Shown: piece after piece, positions 1 through 12,600 of the stretch | How positions within the stretch are numbered: position 1 is the stretch's first letter | How the letters are laid out: each line of letters begins with the position of its first letter | Source: Rhea pennata | Lineage: Eukaryota > Chordata > Aves > Rheiformes > Rheidae | Length of the DNA stretch: 64,000 bases | NCBI RefSeq assembly: GCF_028389875.1 | Contig: NC_084671.1 | Span: 28,887,083-28,951,082, forward strand | Direction of reading: 5' to 3' | Translations under genes and position numbers: made by a program | The notes under the pieces: model-generated | Told to the model about the DNA's origin: nothing | Databases searched by the model: none | What the model saw: the letters and a program-made list of their open reading frames with translations, nothing else

Positions 1-1735
1 TCCTGATACTGCCTTGCCACAAGGTTTTTTCCAGTGTGGATAAAGCCTCTAAATGCTGTAGCCTCAAAATGATGTAGCCTAAACAACCTACGAAAAAAAA
101 AGAACTCATTATACTGCTAGCTCCTTGGACTGTAACACCCTGTTCTTCTGTGGTCAGCTAAACACTATGTACTGTGGTTTCATCTACTGCACTTTTGGTG
201 GTATCTCTTAGCGCAAAGATAAATAATAGAAGTAGACTACCATGCCCTGTTTTTTGATACAGAGTCTGACTTGTTATGCATAGCCTTCAAGTTTTTAGTT
301 TTTGTATATTTGACACATGCTGCATGGTAGAAGTTGAGGGGGGTGCCGGATGCCGTGACAGTCGGGTATGGAACGTGTGGGATGTGTTTGGCACCCAGGG
401 AGAACTGGAAGGCACAGTGGCGCTAACACATTTTGACTGAATTCTGGCAAAAACTATCATTAGTTAAGCAATGCTGATATTTAAGCATGCATCTTTGTTT
501 CTGGCTACTGTTTCAAACCATCAGCTGCCGCAGGAAGCTAAGCCATATTTTTAATGATTTTGCAGCTGTCAGAATTATGAAGGCAAAAGCATGACTTTCC
601 AAGAGACCGTAGGCTACATTTGTGCAAAAAAGAGTAGATTAGGGATGGCTAAGTAGCACAGAATCTCTGGAGTCTTGATTTCAGCCTCCAAGGGATGGAT
701 GTCTGTCTTAGTGACTATATTTAAGTCTGAGGAAGGCTAGTGGATAACAACAGATTTCTGAGAGAATTGTTGAGCAAATACTTCTGGTGCTGAAGATGCA
801 CCATCAGCTCCATTGCCAACTTAACATGATTACGTCAAGCTGCTGAGACTTCTGCTGGCTACATGTGTGTCTAACCCTTCTCCTTTCCAAGAAGAAGCTA
901 TCATAGAATGAGGATGTGCATCTGAAGGGAGACCATACTTTACTGAAGCCCCCTCCCCAAAAGAGAAAAGCACCCCTTGAGTAATCCAGTGAATCCAGTT
1001 CTTTTTATTCCTCAGTTTTGAGACCAGCAGTGATTGTGTTTGCTTTTTTTTTTTTGGTACTCAGCGCCTTGGAGAGGTGCACTTGCCTCAGTCTTTTCTC
1101 AAAGGTAACAAGGGATGGTGATGGTAACAGTTGCTTTTGACCTGCTTTTGTAAAGGCTGTATTTTGAACAAGCCATGTGCCCAGTTAGTTATCTACAATT
1201 CCTTGTTTTGGGGGAACAACTCATGGTTGGGGGTGGCGGAATCTTTTTTTCTGCAGGAAGCTTCTGTTTCTAAAACTTCTTTTGTTTCAAATCAGAACCA
1301 AAAAACCCAGCATTTCTTCTTCTTGATACAAACAGAAACAAAGCTTGGAGTTGTGGTGTTGATACGATAGTGCTGCAACAATAAGCTGATGTTGAAATTC
1401 ATTTCTAAATACATTGGAACTAATTGCAATTTTTTACTTAAACTTTATTTAAAATCTTTTTAAACACATTGAAATGAAATGGGCATGTTCCTGCAAAATA
1501 CTTTGGTTTGGACAAAATGTTTTCTATCATCAAACTGGCTTCAATTTTTCAACTGGACTACTCATAGTTTTGGGGAATCTAAGAGCTGCCATCAGCAGCA
1601 CATCTTGCTTTAGCCCTGCATTGTAGCTCTCTTTGTTAATCAACTCTGTCATTTAGGATTGAATTTTAGGGCTGGCCCACCACTGAAATGTCAAATCCAC
1701 CCATTCAAGTGCAGCAGTTCCCCGGTGTGGCTACA

Positions 1736-1761
1736 GCTACAGTACTGTACAGTACTGTAGC
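1736..1761. repeat. Perfect 26-base palindrome
   Basis: The left arm GCTACAGTACTGT is followed immediately by its exact reverse complement ACAGTACTGTAGC. The 12-mer GTGTGGCTACAG flanks it as a direct repeat at 1725-1736 and 1763-1774. The function is unknown. Confidence 0.9.
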
Positions 1762-2664
1762 AGTGTGGCTACAGTGTGACTGGCCAACATCGGCTCTGCA
1801 AGAGCTGTCCAGAGCTTCCATCCTACTCAGAAGTTAACGCCTTCTCTTCTTATTTCAGTGCTGCGTTCAAAGCTTTCTCTTATGTTGAGTAACTCCTCTT
1901 ACCCTCACCCCAAAGGGAACACCTTGAACGAAGTCCTTGCAAAGACCCAACACAACTGCAGAGAGCCTCCTTAAGAAAGAAGAAAGGGGAGGAGAAAGCG
2001 TTGCTCTCTGGCTGGAGCAACCCCACCTCCCAGTTATTTCATCTTCCTTACAAGGCTAAAGCTAGAAGCTGTCCTCTGCCTGCCTGGGTCCCTTAAAAGC
2101 AGCAGAGCAAGCCCCAGGCTCCTGGTTGAGCGCGAGTCGGGATGCAGAGGCTGGCAGGGATGGAGAAGGAAGCACTGGCATAAGCCCCGGGAACTGCAGA
2201 GCAGCAGAGGCTGGTGCTCTCCAGAAGAGAAGTGTGATGGGATCTCTGAATCCTAAACCAGGTGCTCACTGATACAGGTCTTCCAAAGAAACATGAAAGC
2301 AACCCCAAGAAGAAATCACTGACAGGAGGGAAAAGTACAACAGGAGAGGTAAATACATTTTTCACCGGGAAAAGTATGAATAACTGACTGTGCTTTAGTT
2401 TAGATTGATGATTGTAAGTGAATGGCTAAAACTGAGGACAGAAAAATAAATTTACTATCTTCTGAATAAAGGTTTTGGTCTGACTCTGACTTCAAAAGCA
2501 GCACTGGCTTAAAAAGACAGATCAGCACAATTATTCAGGTGACTGAAGAATTTTGAATTGTCACTTCAGGCATTCACACCTGAAAACATTTTTTAGAATC
2601 TGCTTTTCTGTTTTTTTCTGCTGTTGCTAAAGGATTTGGAGAAGTAGTATGTACATTGTTTTGT

Positions 2665-2670
<6 letters not shown>

Positions 2671-2698
<28 letters not shown>
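2671..2698 (+). repeat. Poly(A) tract, 28 bases
   Basis: An uninterrupted A run follows a TTTTG-rich stretch (GTTTTGTTTTGTT). It is a simple repeat or an old retroposon tail; no recognisable element precedes it. Confidence 0.9.
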
Positions 2699-2701
<3 letters not shown>

Positions 2702-3405
2702 GCAGAACCAAGACCTAAACTGAGATTGTAATAAAGAGCAGTCTTTCTGTCTGAAGCTAAGTAGCGAGGCATTTAAAATGCTCCTATATTTCTGTTCTTG
2801 CAATATTTTAGTGCCTTTTCTTCAGAAGGATCCATGACCTACTGAGCTGGAATGTCTGTCTACATCTGGTTGGGGTTATTGTAGCTGGAATTTGGAATTC
2901 AGATTTTTTCTTAGTTTAACTGAAACATGCTGAGGTTGTCTATGCATTCTGTGAATTGTTTCCACCTTCTAACCCTCTAGTGTCTCTGAAGTGTAATTCC
3001 AGGATTCATGCCTGAAGTAGAAAAAACACCTTGGTAGTTCAGAATTGCAGCTCTTGTGTGGACAAAGCTGCCAGTGAAAGTACGAGGAAATGAAAGACAG
3101 GAAGATTTGCCCCCCTATCTATAAGATGTCCTGAGACAGATGTTTAGCAAATATGATACCATTGACTTCAGCGTCACTGTAAGGTCTAATACCTGGGCTT
3201 CTGGGTTTTATCTTTGTAACCCCAATGGACTTAGAGATGCTGTTATTCCCCAGGTAAAATGAAAGATTGGCTTTTTGAGAATAGCTGCCGGAAGCTGTGA
3301 CAGATCAAGAGACCAGTGGATTACTAAACAGCACCTTCAGAGTCTCATCTACGGCACTAGGGCAGCCTTCCGGCAAGTGCACGCTGAGGTGCTCAGCAGC
3401 CAAGG

Positions 3406-3628
3406 ATGGAGGTGCTACGCCGTTCTTCAGTCTTTGCTGCAGAGGTGATGGAGGTTTTTGACCGCTCTCCCACTGATAAGGAGCTTGTGTCCCAGGCCAA
3501 GGCTCTGTGCAGGGACTACATAAATTCCAGGCTGATTCGAGCGGGTGTCAGCTGGAGCAAACCCGAGTACAACGCACCAGTGCCTGGTGGTAAGCTGGCT
3601 GAGGTGTCCACCATACTGCTGCGGCTAG
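3406..3628 (+). CDS. BOK: BOK coding exon 1 (residues 1-75)
   Basis: Begins [14 protein letters not shown], which is nearly identical to the start of vertebrate BOK, and runs into the first half of the BH3 helix (STILLRLG). It ends CGGCTAG before donor GTAAGT at 3629, in phase 1, so the Gly codon at the heart of BH3 is split by the intron. The exon also carries 5' untranslated sequence. A possible acceptor for this exon is the CAG at 3251-3253 after a short pyrimidine stretch, but the true 5' boundary cannot be fixed from the sequence alone. Confidence 0.97.
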
Positions 3629-6600
3629 GTAAGTCCCTGTGGATATGAACAGGAACTGAGAGTCCGATCTGGAGCAATTCAGACCAGACTAGGAAAGGGT
3701 CCACGATCTCTGCAAGTGTTGGATGCCAACAGATTTTTCATGTGATGAGATCAAGAGTTTTGTTCACTGCTGTACACATTTGAATTCGTTCTTGGTGATC
3801 TTCCCTGAACAGCTCTTTTACCTGTGTCTCCTTAGGCCCTTGGAGCATTGCTCAGCCCGGTGCTTCTGCAGAGCTGCTTTCTCCAAGGACTTGCAACAAC
3901 ATAAAGACATGATACTGCCCAATAAAAAAACAACAGCAAGCTAAGTTTTTTTTGGAGCTACATAAGACTCCAGCTGTGCAAGAGTTTTAGTTCATTCAGT
4001 AGTTTTTCTCAGCTGGGCATTTTAATGGATCTTGCTGTGTTTTCTGCAGACACAGGTCACTTGGCTGCTGTGACGCAACCCAACCTGGTGTCTAGTAGAG
4101 TACTCCTAGTTCTACATTTGGGCTTCATCAGCTGCTCACATAGATGGCTGCTTGCATGACTGCGAGGGTGTTTAATTTGGGGGTAGCTGCATATATGATG
4201 TGTACCAGAGATTTTGTAAAAGCTGCTTTTCATTAAGTGCATTGTGTGTAATCTGCCTTTGCCTGCCTGAGTCATTCAGGGACAGAGGAGTTTTGCTTTT
4301 GTCACTGGGGCAACTGTTAAATCTTCTGTGCTTGGGGTAGCGGTACAAACATGGCAAATCTTTAGTACACTGACCTTTGCATAAAGCTAACATCACCTAG
4401 GTGTTTCTGTGCAGGAAGAAAAGGATGGCCATCTAGGCACAAGCAGAAAAGGCCTGGCAGAGACTTGTTCAGCCACGATAGCTAACAAATGCCTGGAAGA
4501 CTGGCTTGGCAGGACCCGGGGGATTTGTGCAACTGCCATACTTCGGATGTTAAAGCGCCAAGGAGTTGGCCGATACCAGCTGGCCCATGCTGCCATTCAA
4601 TGCTCAGACAAGCTAGCTCTTCTCATTGCCAAGATGCTGCTGCAGAGAGCAGTTAGAGGAGTCTTGTAGGGTATGCTGAGCTCAGCTGGTGCTTGTGGAC
4701 ATTGCCTGGAGTCCTGCTTGTACCCCGAGCACCCTCTAGGTGCTGACAGTTGCCTGGATTTTTGCTTGGTTATTTTTTAAGGTCTTAGTCTCCCCTGTAC
4801 TCAAGTCAAGCCATTCGTCTTTTGGGATCCCAGCACTCTCGCTCTTGGAGGTTGCTTCCAACATCCCTCTTTGCCTGCAGGCTGGAATATTAGTTCATGT
4901 CTGGCATGGCAACTACCATTAATATTGGCATCTGATTTAATTACACCGAAGTTCATATAAGTCTACTGAAGCAATGTTCAGCTGGGCCTAACCAGCTCAG
5001 GACCAGGCTGGTCTTCCCACTTTCTACTCTTTCTTTCTGCTGCTGTGTGATGTTGCCTCAAATTTCTGTATTTTTTTTAAGGCATAGCTTTTGTTTATTT
5101 GTTTGTTTGACATCATTCTTTTCCCCTTTTCTCCCATGTGCTGACTTTTTTCTTTTTCTTTTTTTTTTTTTTTTCCTATTTTGGTTTCCCATGTTTTAGT
5201 CTTTGTTTTTTGTTCTTCTCTCAGTCTTGCTGCCATGCTCCCTGTCTCTTTGACTCTCCCTTTCTTTCTACCTGATTTGGGGGGTGAGATTTGGTTGCCT
5301 TCAACCAGATCTTCTGTGGGTGGCCAGGAGCATGTTAAAGGGCAAGCAGGTGGCAGCCGGGATCTGAAGGCATCTTCTGGATGACTCTTCTGTTACTTAT
5401 TCATGTCCAGATGGAAAGATTTGGCTGATAGTCCTAGTCACTTGGCTCCTTCTCTGAGCAAATCTGTTTGGAGAGAACCATGGTACCCATGCAACAAGAA
5501 GGCAGTCCTTCCTGTAAGAACAAAGAGTTATTTCCATGTCATTTGTTCATAACCACCTCTTGCCACATGGCTTGTCCCTTTCTTTTCCTTGTTGAGGCCA
5601 TAATCAATACAAGGCAATGTGGTATTCGGCCACCTGCCAGGAACCGTAGTCCTTAGCTGCTTATGAAGTAGCGTAACAGGCTGAACCAGTTCTTGCCCTG
5701 TGGGGATTCTTCTGAGAACCCCGTGGAGATGAGAAGTTGGGGTATTTCCTAGTCCTCTTGTGTATGCCGAGGCAGGGGTGAAATGGCTGTTGGGCTTAAA
5801 GGGATGCTGGGCTCAAGCAATGCAATTGCAAGATCTGAGGGAGTGAGAGTCCTCCAGCCCAGTGAGGCTTGGTGCTAATTAATGGAATTAGGTAGTCAGA
5901 GATGGTAAAATCTAGTGACCAAATGAGACACCTCAGAGCAGCCTGTCTTGTGTGTCATAGGTCTATTTTATCTGAATTTGTTTCTTCTATGGCCAAGGCC
6001 CAGACAAGAGCCCTTTCATCTCTGAACTGAATCCCTGCCTATGGAAACTGTCAGTGCTGCCCTATTTGTTTTTCCATGAATATTGGTGGAAGAAGGAGGA
6101 GAAGCATGCAAATCGCTCCAAACGTTGCAGAAAGTGCAATGAGACACCTGAACACGGAGACAGGAGGATACCACCACTATAATGTGCTGCTGGGGAGGTG
6201 CTATGGCCTCTGTGGTAGGGAATCTGAGTAATCCTAGATCTGCTTTGCGTGTTTTTTGTCTCTGTCTCTGCTCTTCTGTGTGTTTATTGCTGCAGGACGT
6301 AGTCTGCTTTGCTGGTGTGTGTGCCTCCAGCTGAAACTGGGCCCTGATCTCATCTGAAGCCTTCAGGCATTGCTTGTTACAAGCTGTAGCAGTAGCAGAC
6401 TATCAGGTGTTGATGGCAGTGCCCTCCTTCTTCCCATACATCCTTCTTGGCTAACCGAAGGCAAGGCTATCGCCTTTCTGTGTGGGAGAAGCCTGTGTGT
6501 TTCCTGTGGGGTGAGAAGAGCTGTTGAGGAGTGTAAGTAATGCTCCCTCTTATCAGGGCTGCCCATGCATCTGGAGCATTTCCTCTTCCAATCAGATTGT

Positions 6601-9600
6601 GTGGACCAATCGTGCACGTACAAATGGCCAGAACTTTTTATTTGTGGAATTCTGTAAAATTGAGATTTGCCCATTTTCTCACTGGGTGCTAGTGACCAGT
6701 TTAACGACTTAACATTCGGTAGCTAGTGACTCTTACAAACTCCTGGTTTGGATGGCATCCTCCTTTTTGGCTCCCATCTAAATGATAACATGACATTTGC
6801 AGGAGGATCTGTAGCCCTCTGACTTGGGCAAGTCATCTGGGTCTTGCAGTGGAGTCTGAAGATATTTTGAAAGCTCTCCTCTTCCTCTGACTACCCTAGA
6901 GCACTTGTGGGCAGCAGAAGGACAAAGATCCCCCATCTAAATGACCAAATGGGGACCTCAATGCACAACAGGCTTTGGTCCTATGCAGTGGGAATTGTGC
7001 AACGCTCCTACAGCAATGATCACTGATATTTTAGGCCTATGTTTTAAGTATATAGAATATATACGTGCAGGGGTGTTTTCTACATGATAACTTTGAATCT
7101 ATTTTAGCCAAAATGACAGAAGTGAAGATTCTCCACTGAAATACTTGATAAAGGAGAAATACCTTATTCATGTTCCCAACAGAGGAAAATCTCTTCTCTG
7201 TGTGCTGCCCTCAAGAAATATCTGTGAACCCTTGTAAGGAGTCTCATGAGAGAAACAAATCCATTGGAAAGTGGGCTTTAATAACTTTACTGCTCAAAAA
7301 TGGTTTGTTTTGCTATGACAGGAAAGCTTTGCTGCTGATGCCCAAGCTCCAGAGCTCCAACCTGGAGGGGGAGGGTACTCTCTGCTTGTACTTGGTATTT
7401 CCATGTCGGTCTTCAAGCTAACATAACACCTCTGACCGTTTCCCAGCTGGGGAGAAAACAACCTGGAGGTGAAAGCACATGTTGGTGTGTGTTGGGAACC
7501 TTATTGCTGAGGAGACAGCCGGGCAAATGAACATGTATTTAACCATTTGGATGAAGGGAGGAACTCCAGGTCTTCACTCTTTCCCTTTTCTTCGCGTAAA
7601 ATAACTGAACCAATAGTTTTTGAACCATCAATATTGTGTAGCTCTAGGTGGATTCTTGGTTTTCATCAGGCTGCAGGATGCTTGAGTCTCATGCGTTAAG
7701 TTTTTTTTCTGTAGAAATCTTGGTGTTGAAGACAGTTGAATGAGACGTTCATGAGAGACATACATAGATGCACATGCCTGCTTTTCACTTCTGATAAAAA
7801 TTTAGGTGGGTTTTCTTATCACAGGCCAGTCTCATGTGGTGGAGGAAAGCCAGGCACTGGCCAGACTCTGAATTTTACAACTGCCCTGGAAATATAATCT
7901 GTATCAGGGATTACTGCAGCCATGCCACTGATGCAGGTCCCCGCTTTTCCCCTCACACTTCAGAAGTCCGGGGCACAAAGGCTATTAGGAAATGAGAGCA
8001 GGTGACCATATGCATTCTGTTGCCTTTTAAAAATAAAGCAGGACTGGGAATAAGTCTCTGTGGCTGGAGGGGCACGTGAGGTGGCCCCAACTGCAATTCC
8101 TGCATGGTTAGAGCAGGGCTTGATGTTCTCTGTGTTGACTCCTGACTGTTTGTTTCTAGGGGATGAGCTGGAGTACATCCGCCCCAATGTCTACCGGAAT
8201 ATCGCCCGCCAGCTGAACATCTCACTGCACTCGGAGACGGTGGTGACGGACGCCTTTCTGGCAGTAGCTGCACAGATTTTCACTGCAGGTACTGTGCCCT
8301 GACAAATAGGCAGACAAGGCTGGGAGGAAAAGAACAAGATGAGGCTGGCTCTCTCAGAGACAGCATGTTTCTGGGATTGCCTGCAAGGTGGGGCTTGATT
8401 TCTGAAAGAGCTATGGGCAGTTTGGCAGCATGCCCTGCTTTAATGATTTAATGAGAGCTCCTGTATGCTCTGTTGTTCTGGCAGGGAAATGCCCTATTTT
8501 ATATATCCTCCTGGCGAGTTCTCGCTCATTCTAGAAGGCATCTCCTGCCCTTCCTCATTAGGAGGTGGTGTTACCTCATTGCACAGGGAGGTCACTCATT
8601 CCAAGCTCCTTTGCTCACCATTGGCAAGTGGAGGAGATTCATTACATGGGAGTCTCCCCTATTCCAGCTCACGTTGCTAATGCTGGGAGCCAGAACTAAC
8701 TCATCACAAGGGAGTTCCCCTCTTCTGGCTTCCTTTCCCCCAGCAACAGCCAGAAGTGCAATGGAGCCTGCTTCTTGCAGCTGTTCTTTTCCTTTCTCAT
8801 AGGCAGAAAGGCAGGAGCCTTGACTGTCCAGGCTAGTTGTTCCCAAACAAGCAGGTGCTTTGAACTTTCTCACCGCTTAGAGGTGAATGTTCTGCTGCTG
8901 CTGTTTGGCTGGTCCTGGTGTTTATTGACAAAAGCAAAGAAATCCAGGTTCCTCATCAGAGGGCTGGAGCATCTGCCCTATGAGGAACGGCTGCGAGAGC
9001 TGGGCCTCCAGCCTGGAGAAGAGAAGACTGAGGGGGGATCTTATCAATGTGCAAAAGTACTTGAAGGGAGGGTATCAAGGGGATGGGGACAAACGCTTTT
9101 CAGTTGTCGCATGTGACAGGACAAGAGGCAATGGGCAAAAACTGAACCACAGGAAGTTCCACCTGAACATGAGGGGGAATTTCTTCCCTGTGAGAGTGAC
9201 AGAGCACTGGAACAGGTTGCCCAGAGAGGCTGTAGAGATATTCAAAGCCTGCCTGGTTGCAACCCTGTCTAACATGATTTAGGTGACCCTGCTTGAGCAG
9301 GGAGTTTGGACTAGATGATCTCCAGAGGTCCCCTCCAACCTTACTGATTGTATGATTCTATGCACTTTTGAATAGGCTTCCTCATTTAAAACCTCTTTAT
9401 CTTACTTTCAGCTGCACATCCTTAGGGGCAAAATCTCTCTGGAGATCACTGGGGAAACCCTATGCTGAGATCTCAAACTTAGGGTCTGAAGTATGTTGTG
9501 ATAGAGAGCACAGATCCTCTCCAGAATAGTAATAGATGAGAAAAGAGATCTCCCTGAGGGGAACTGCAGGGGTTTTATCAAGATTAAAGCAGGATTCCCG

Positions 9601-12600
9601 GGAAGATCTACCAAGGTGGATTTATTCTCTGAATTAGGGAAATCAAAGCTGTGTCATAAAAAAGGATGGAATCGGGCTCCATAGCCAGTACTGCAGCCCT
9701 CAGCGTCCTTTCAAGGTATGCCTGGAATGCAGAGGTTGCCTGCGCACAGGGCTGGCTTGAGAAGCAGTATGGGCTCAGAAAGCAAAAGCTGGACAAATAT
9801 GACAAGAATGTCTAAGCATGGCAGTATTCAGCCACAGGTGCCCTGTCTTGTCACTTCAATGAGAAGCTTTGCTTGCTCCATCGCTTACAGAAAGGAAAAG
9901 TCAAAATTGCAGGCTCAGGTATTTGTGGTACGAGTGGGTTTTGTTCTTAGATGAGTACAGCTGACTACATCAGACTCAGCCCACCTGCAGTGCCAAAGAG
10001 ACACAGAGATGTAAGCCAGAAAGGAGGCTGACTACAGGTGAAGCAGACTGTGCATGCTGCTACACAGCATAAACATGACACTGGAGAGAATGTCCTGCTG
10101 GCTTTTGAGAGTCCTGCCCTTGCCAATGTGTATTGACTGGGTCATTGTCAGAGTTGCGTTTTTTTTTGTGTTCTTCAAGTTCGCAGCTCCAGAATTAAGA
10201 AGTTGGTTTAAAATGTTGGACATAAAGCTAGAAATTTCAGCTCTGGGCTCTAAACTCAGGATTTTTGAGAGATCTTGTAGGAATGGGAGCCTAAATCTCA
10301 TACTTTTGAGGCTGGCAATGCTTTAGCCTTTAGGAACAGTGTTGAAGCCTAGACTCTGTTGTCAGTGCTATCTCTTTTTGTGGACGCTGTGCTCCGTAAA
10401 TTGCTGGCAGAGGGCTGGCAGCACAGGGGATGGATTCCAAATCTTCCTTGTGCTCTGTAAGCTCCATTTTCTCCCCTCTTTCCCATGTCTGCCTTGAGAG
10501 CAATGAACAGGACAGCCCATGTGAGCCCGAAGCTGTCATTGTGGATTCAATCACTTGCTTATATGAGTTCATTACCCCAATTTCTCTTGCTAGAAGACTG
10601 CTGAGCTGCAGAGGGGAAAAGTTTGCTGATTTTGACATTCCAGGATCCCAACTGCAGTCCCAAGTCTCAGCATTTAATGCTAAATCCAGCAAATCAAGAG
10701 CTGTCTGTGGCAGCCAGACATTCATTCCTTATTATTCCTAGTTCAGAGGAAGGAGGCTCTTATTCAGCAAAGGAAACCAGAGAGCTCAACTACAGTCTGA
10801 GTTTTCAAGCCAATTACTGACGACTCAAGCAGTTGAGCCTGTTTTTAACAGTCCAGTTTTTTAAAAAAACAACTGCAGTCTGACATTCCAGCACCTAGGC
10901 AGTCTGAGGAGCCCCCTTTAGTCACTCACAGGGCCTATCCAAGAAGGGAATGGGATGTTTTGACATTATCTTGCTGGAGAATATTTCTCCTTAACATTTT
11001 CTCCTCCTGTCTTCTAACAGTCGTCTTCTTGTTCCCCAGTTTGCCGCAAGGGAAGAAGGTTGTGTTATATCCAGTGGAGGTCACTCTATGTGAAGAAGGT
11101 TGTGACCTCCAGTGCAGGTCACTAGTACTATGGCACTAACTGGCTGGGACCTTGTACTCACGCTGCACATGGCCTTTCTCCATGCTCTGGTCTGATCTTG
11201 AATCATCATACTGTAGCTGTAGCTGAGCTCACTTGTTCTCCATGTTGTCCATAAGTCTGGACTAAGCACAAGCTCTGGGTGGACTTCTCAAGAGGGCAAG
11301 TCTGAGGATGTCTGACATCTTGGTCAGGGCCCACTGCATGGATGAACGAGACCATAGCTGTGTTTACAGCACTGTCAGTCCCTAGTTATCTCAAGCTCAG
11401 CTTTTCTCTGGTGTAGTGCGGGCAGCTCAATTCCAGATTACAGTGATTAACAGCTGAGAACACAGGCAGAAGGTGAGCGGGTCATAGGAGATGGTAGAGC
11501 TAAAGCTTTATTTCACGTGTCCGTCTCCGCACAACCTGTTAGTTGCACAGGACAAGGGCAGTGTGTGTCTGTGCAGAGCCTGGTACTGCAGTGATGCTCA
11601 AGGATTGCAGCACCATCAGCTCAGGGGTTAACGCTCCTCCGTCTAGGCACACGCTCAGTATCTTGCTCCCGCTCTGTGACAATACCACCACCGGTTCTGT
11701 GTCTTGGCATATGATCCAAAACTGTTCTGGAGCCGGCAGAAGACTTTCCACTGACTTTAACATGCTCTGGAGTTGGGCCTGGCTGAGCTGGCATTTACCT
11801 TAGCTGTTTAAATAAATCCCAAAGGGAAGGGGTCACTTAGTGGAAGAACAAAAGAGGAAAAGGCAGATCTATTTTCCTCCAAAAGAGATTTCATCTTTTT
11901 TATATTATTGAGGGTGTTAGTAGGTTTTTAATCAAGAATGCTTGGGCTGCAGTGAACCCTGTAGAACAAGAGACAAGGATGCAAGGTTAGTGGGGTGTCA
12001 GGAGTAAATACTTTCCCCTGCAGCAGCAAACGCTGTTAGAAATGCATCTCACTGCTGCCTCATCACGTCAGCCTTATGAGATGAGCTTCCTGCCTTGTGT
12101 GCATCCTTCTTGGCCTCTTTCTCTCCGCTGGAGGGAAGCATGCTGTGTCTGGCTGCCTTCTCCCAACCGTTGAAATGTGGCACTTGATCATGTTTCTCTT
12201 AGGTCTGATTTGCAAGTTATACTTTGCTGCTGAGCTGGGCAGAGGGAAGTTTATTTGAATAACCTTGGAGAGCGTGTGCAGTGTGCGTTCAGAGACTCCG
12301 CACATTCGTGTCACACGGCTTCCCGACTTCTCCACTGGGGCAGGCAAGCTGATACGCAGTGGGAGCACTTTCAAGAGCAGTCCTTTCTTGCTAATTCATT
12401 TTCCCTTTCACTCGCCAGTGTTTACATACCTCAAGCTCCGTGTCTGGCCTTGAGTCTACAACTTTTATTTTTTATTTTCTAAAACATCTTCCAGGCGACT
12501 TTTCACATTTTCTGTGTCCTTCTGAGTTGATGTTTTTGTTCCATCTCTGTGGGCAGGAGTTTTCAGGACTTTCTCTGTTTTAATTGCTTCTTTCTGAGCT

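Larger units (their letters stand above)
1..3405. other. Upstream / 5' non-coding DNA of BOK, no gene recognised
   Basis: No open frame here resembles a known protein. The region is AT-moderate and not CpG-rich, so it does not look like the BOK promoter; the first non-coding exon probably lies before the window. It holds a T tract near 1045, a perfect 26-base palindrome at 1736-1761 and a 28-base A tract at 2671-2698. Bases from about 3254 to 3405 are probably 5' UTR of the first coding exon. Confidence 0.5.
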
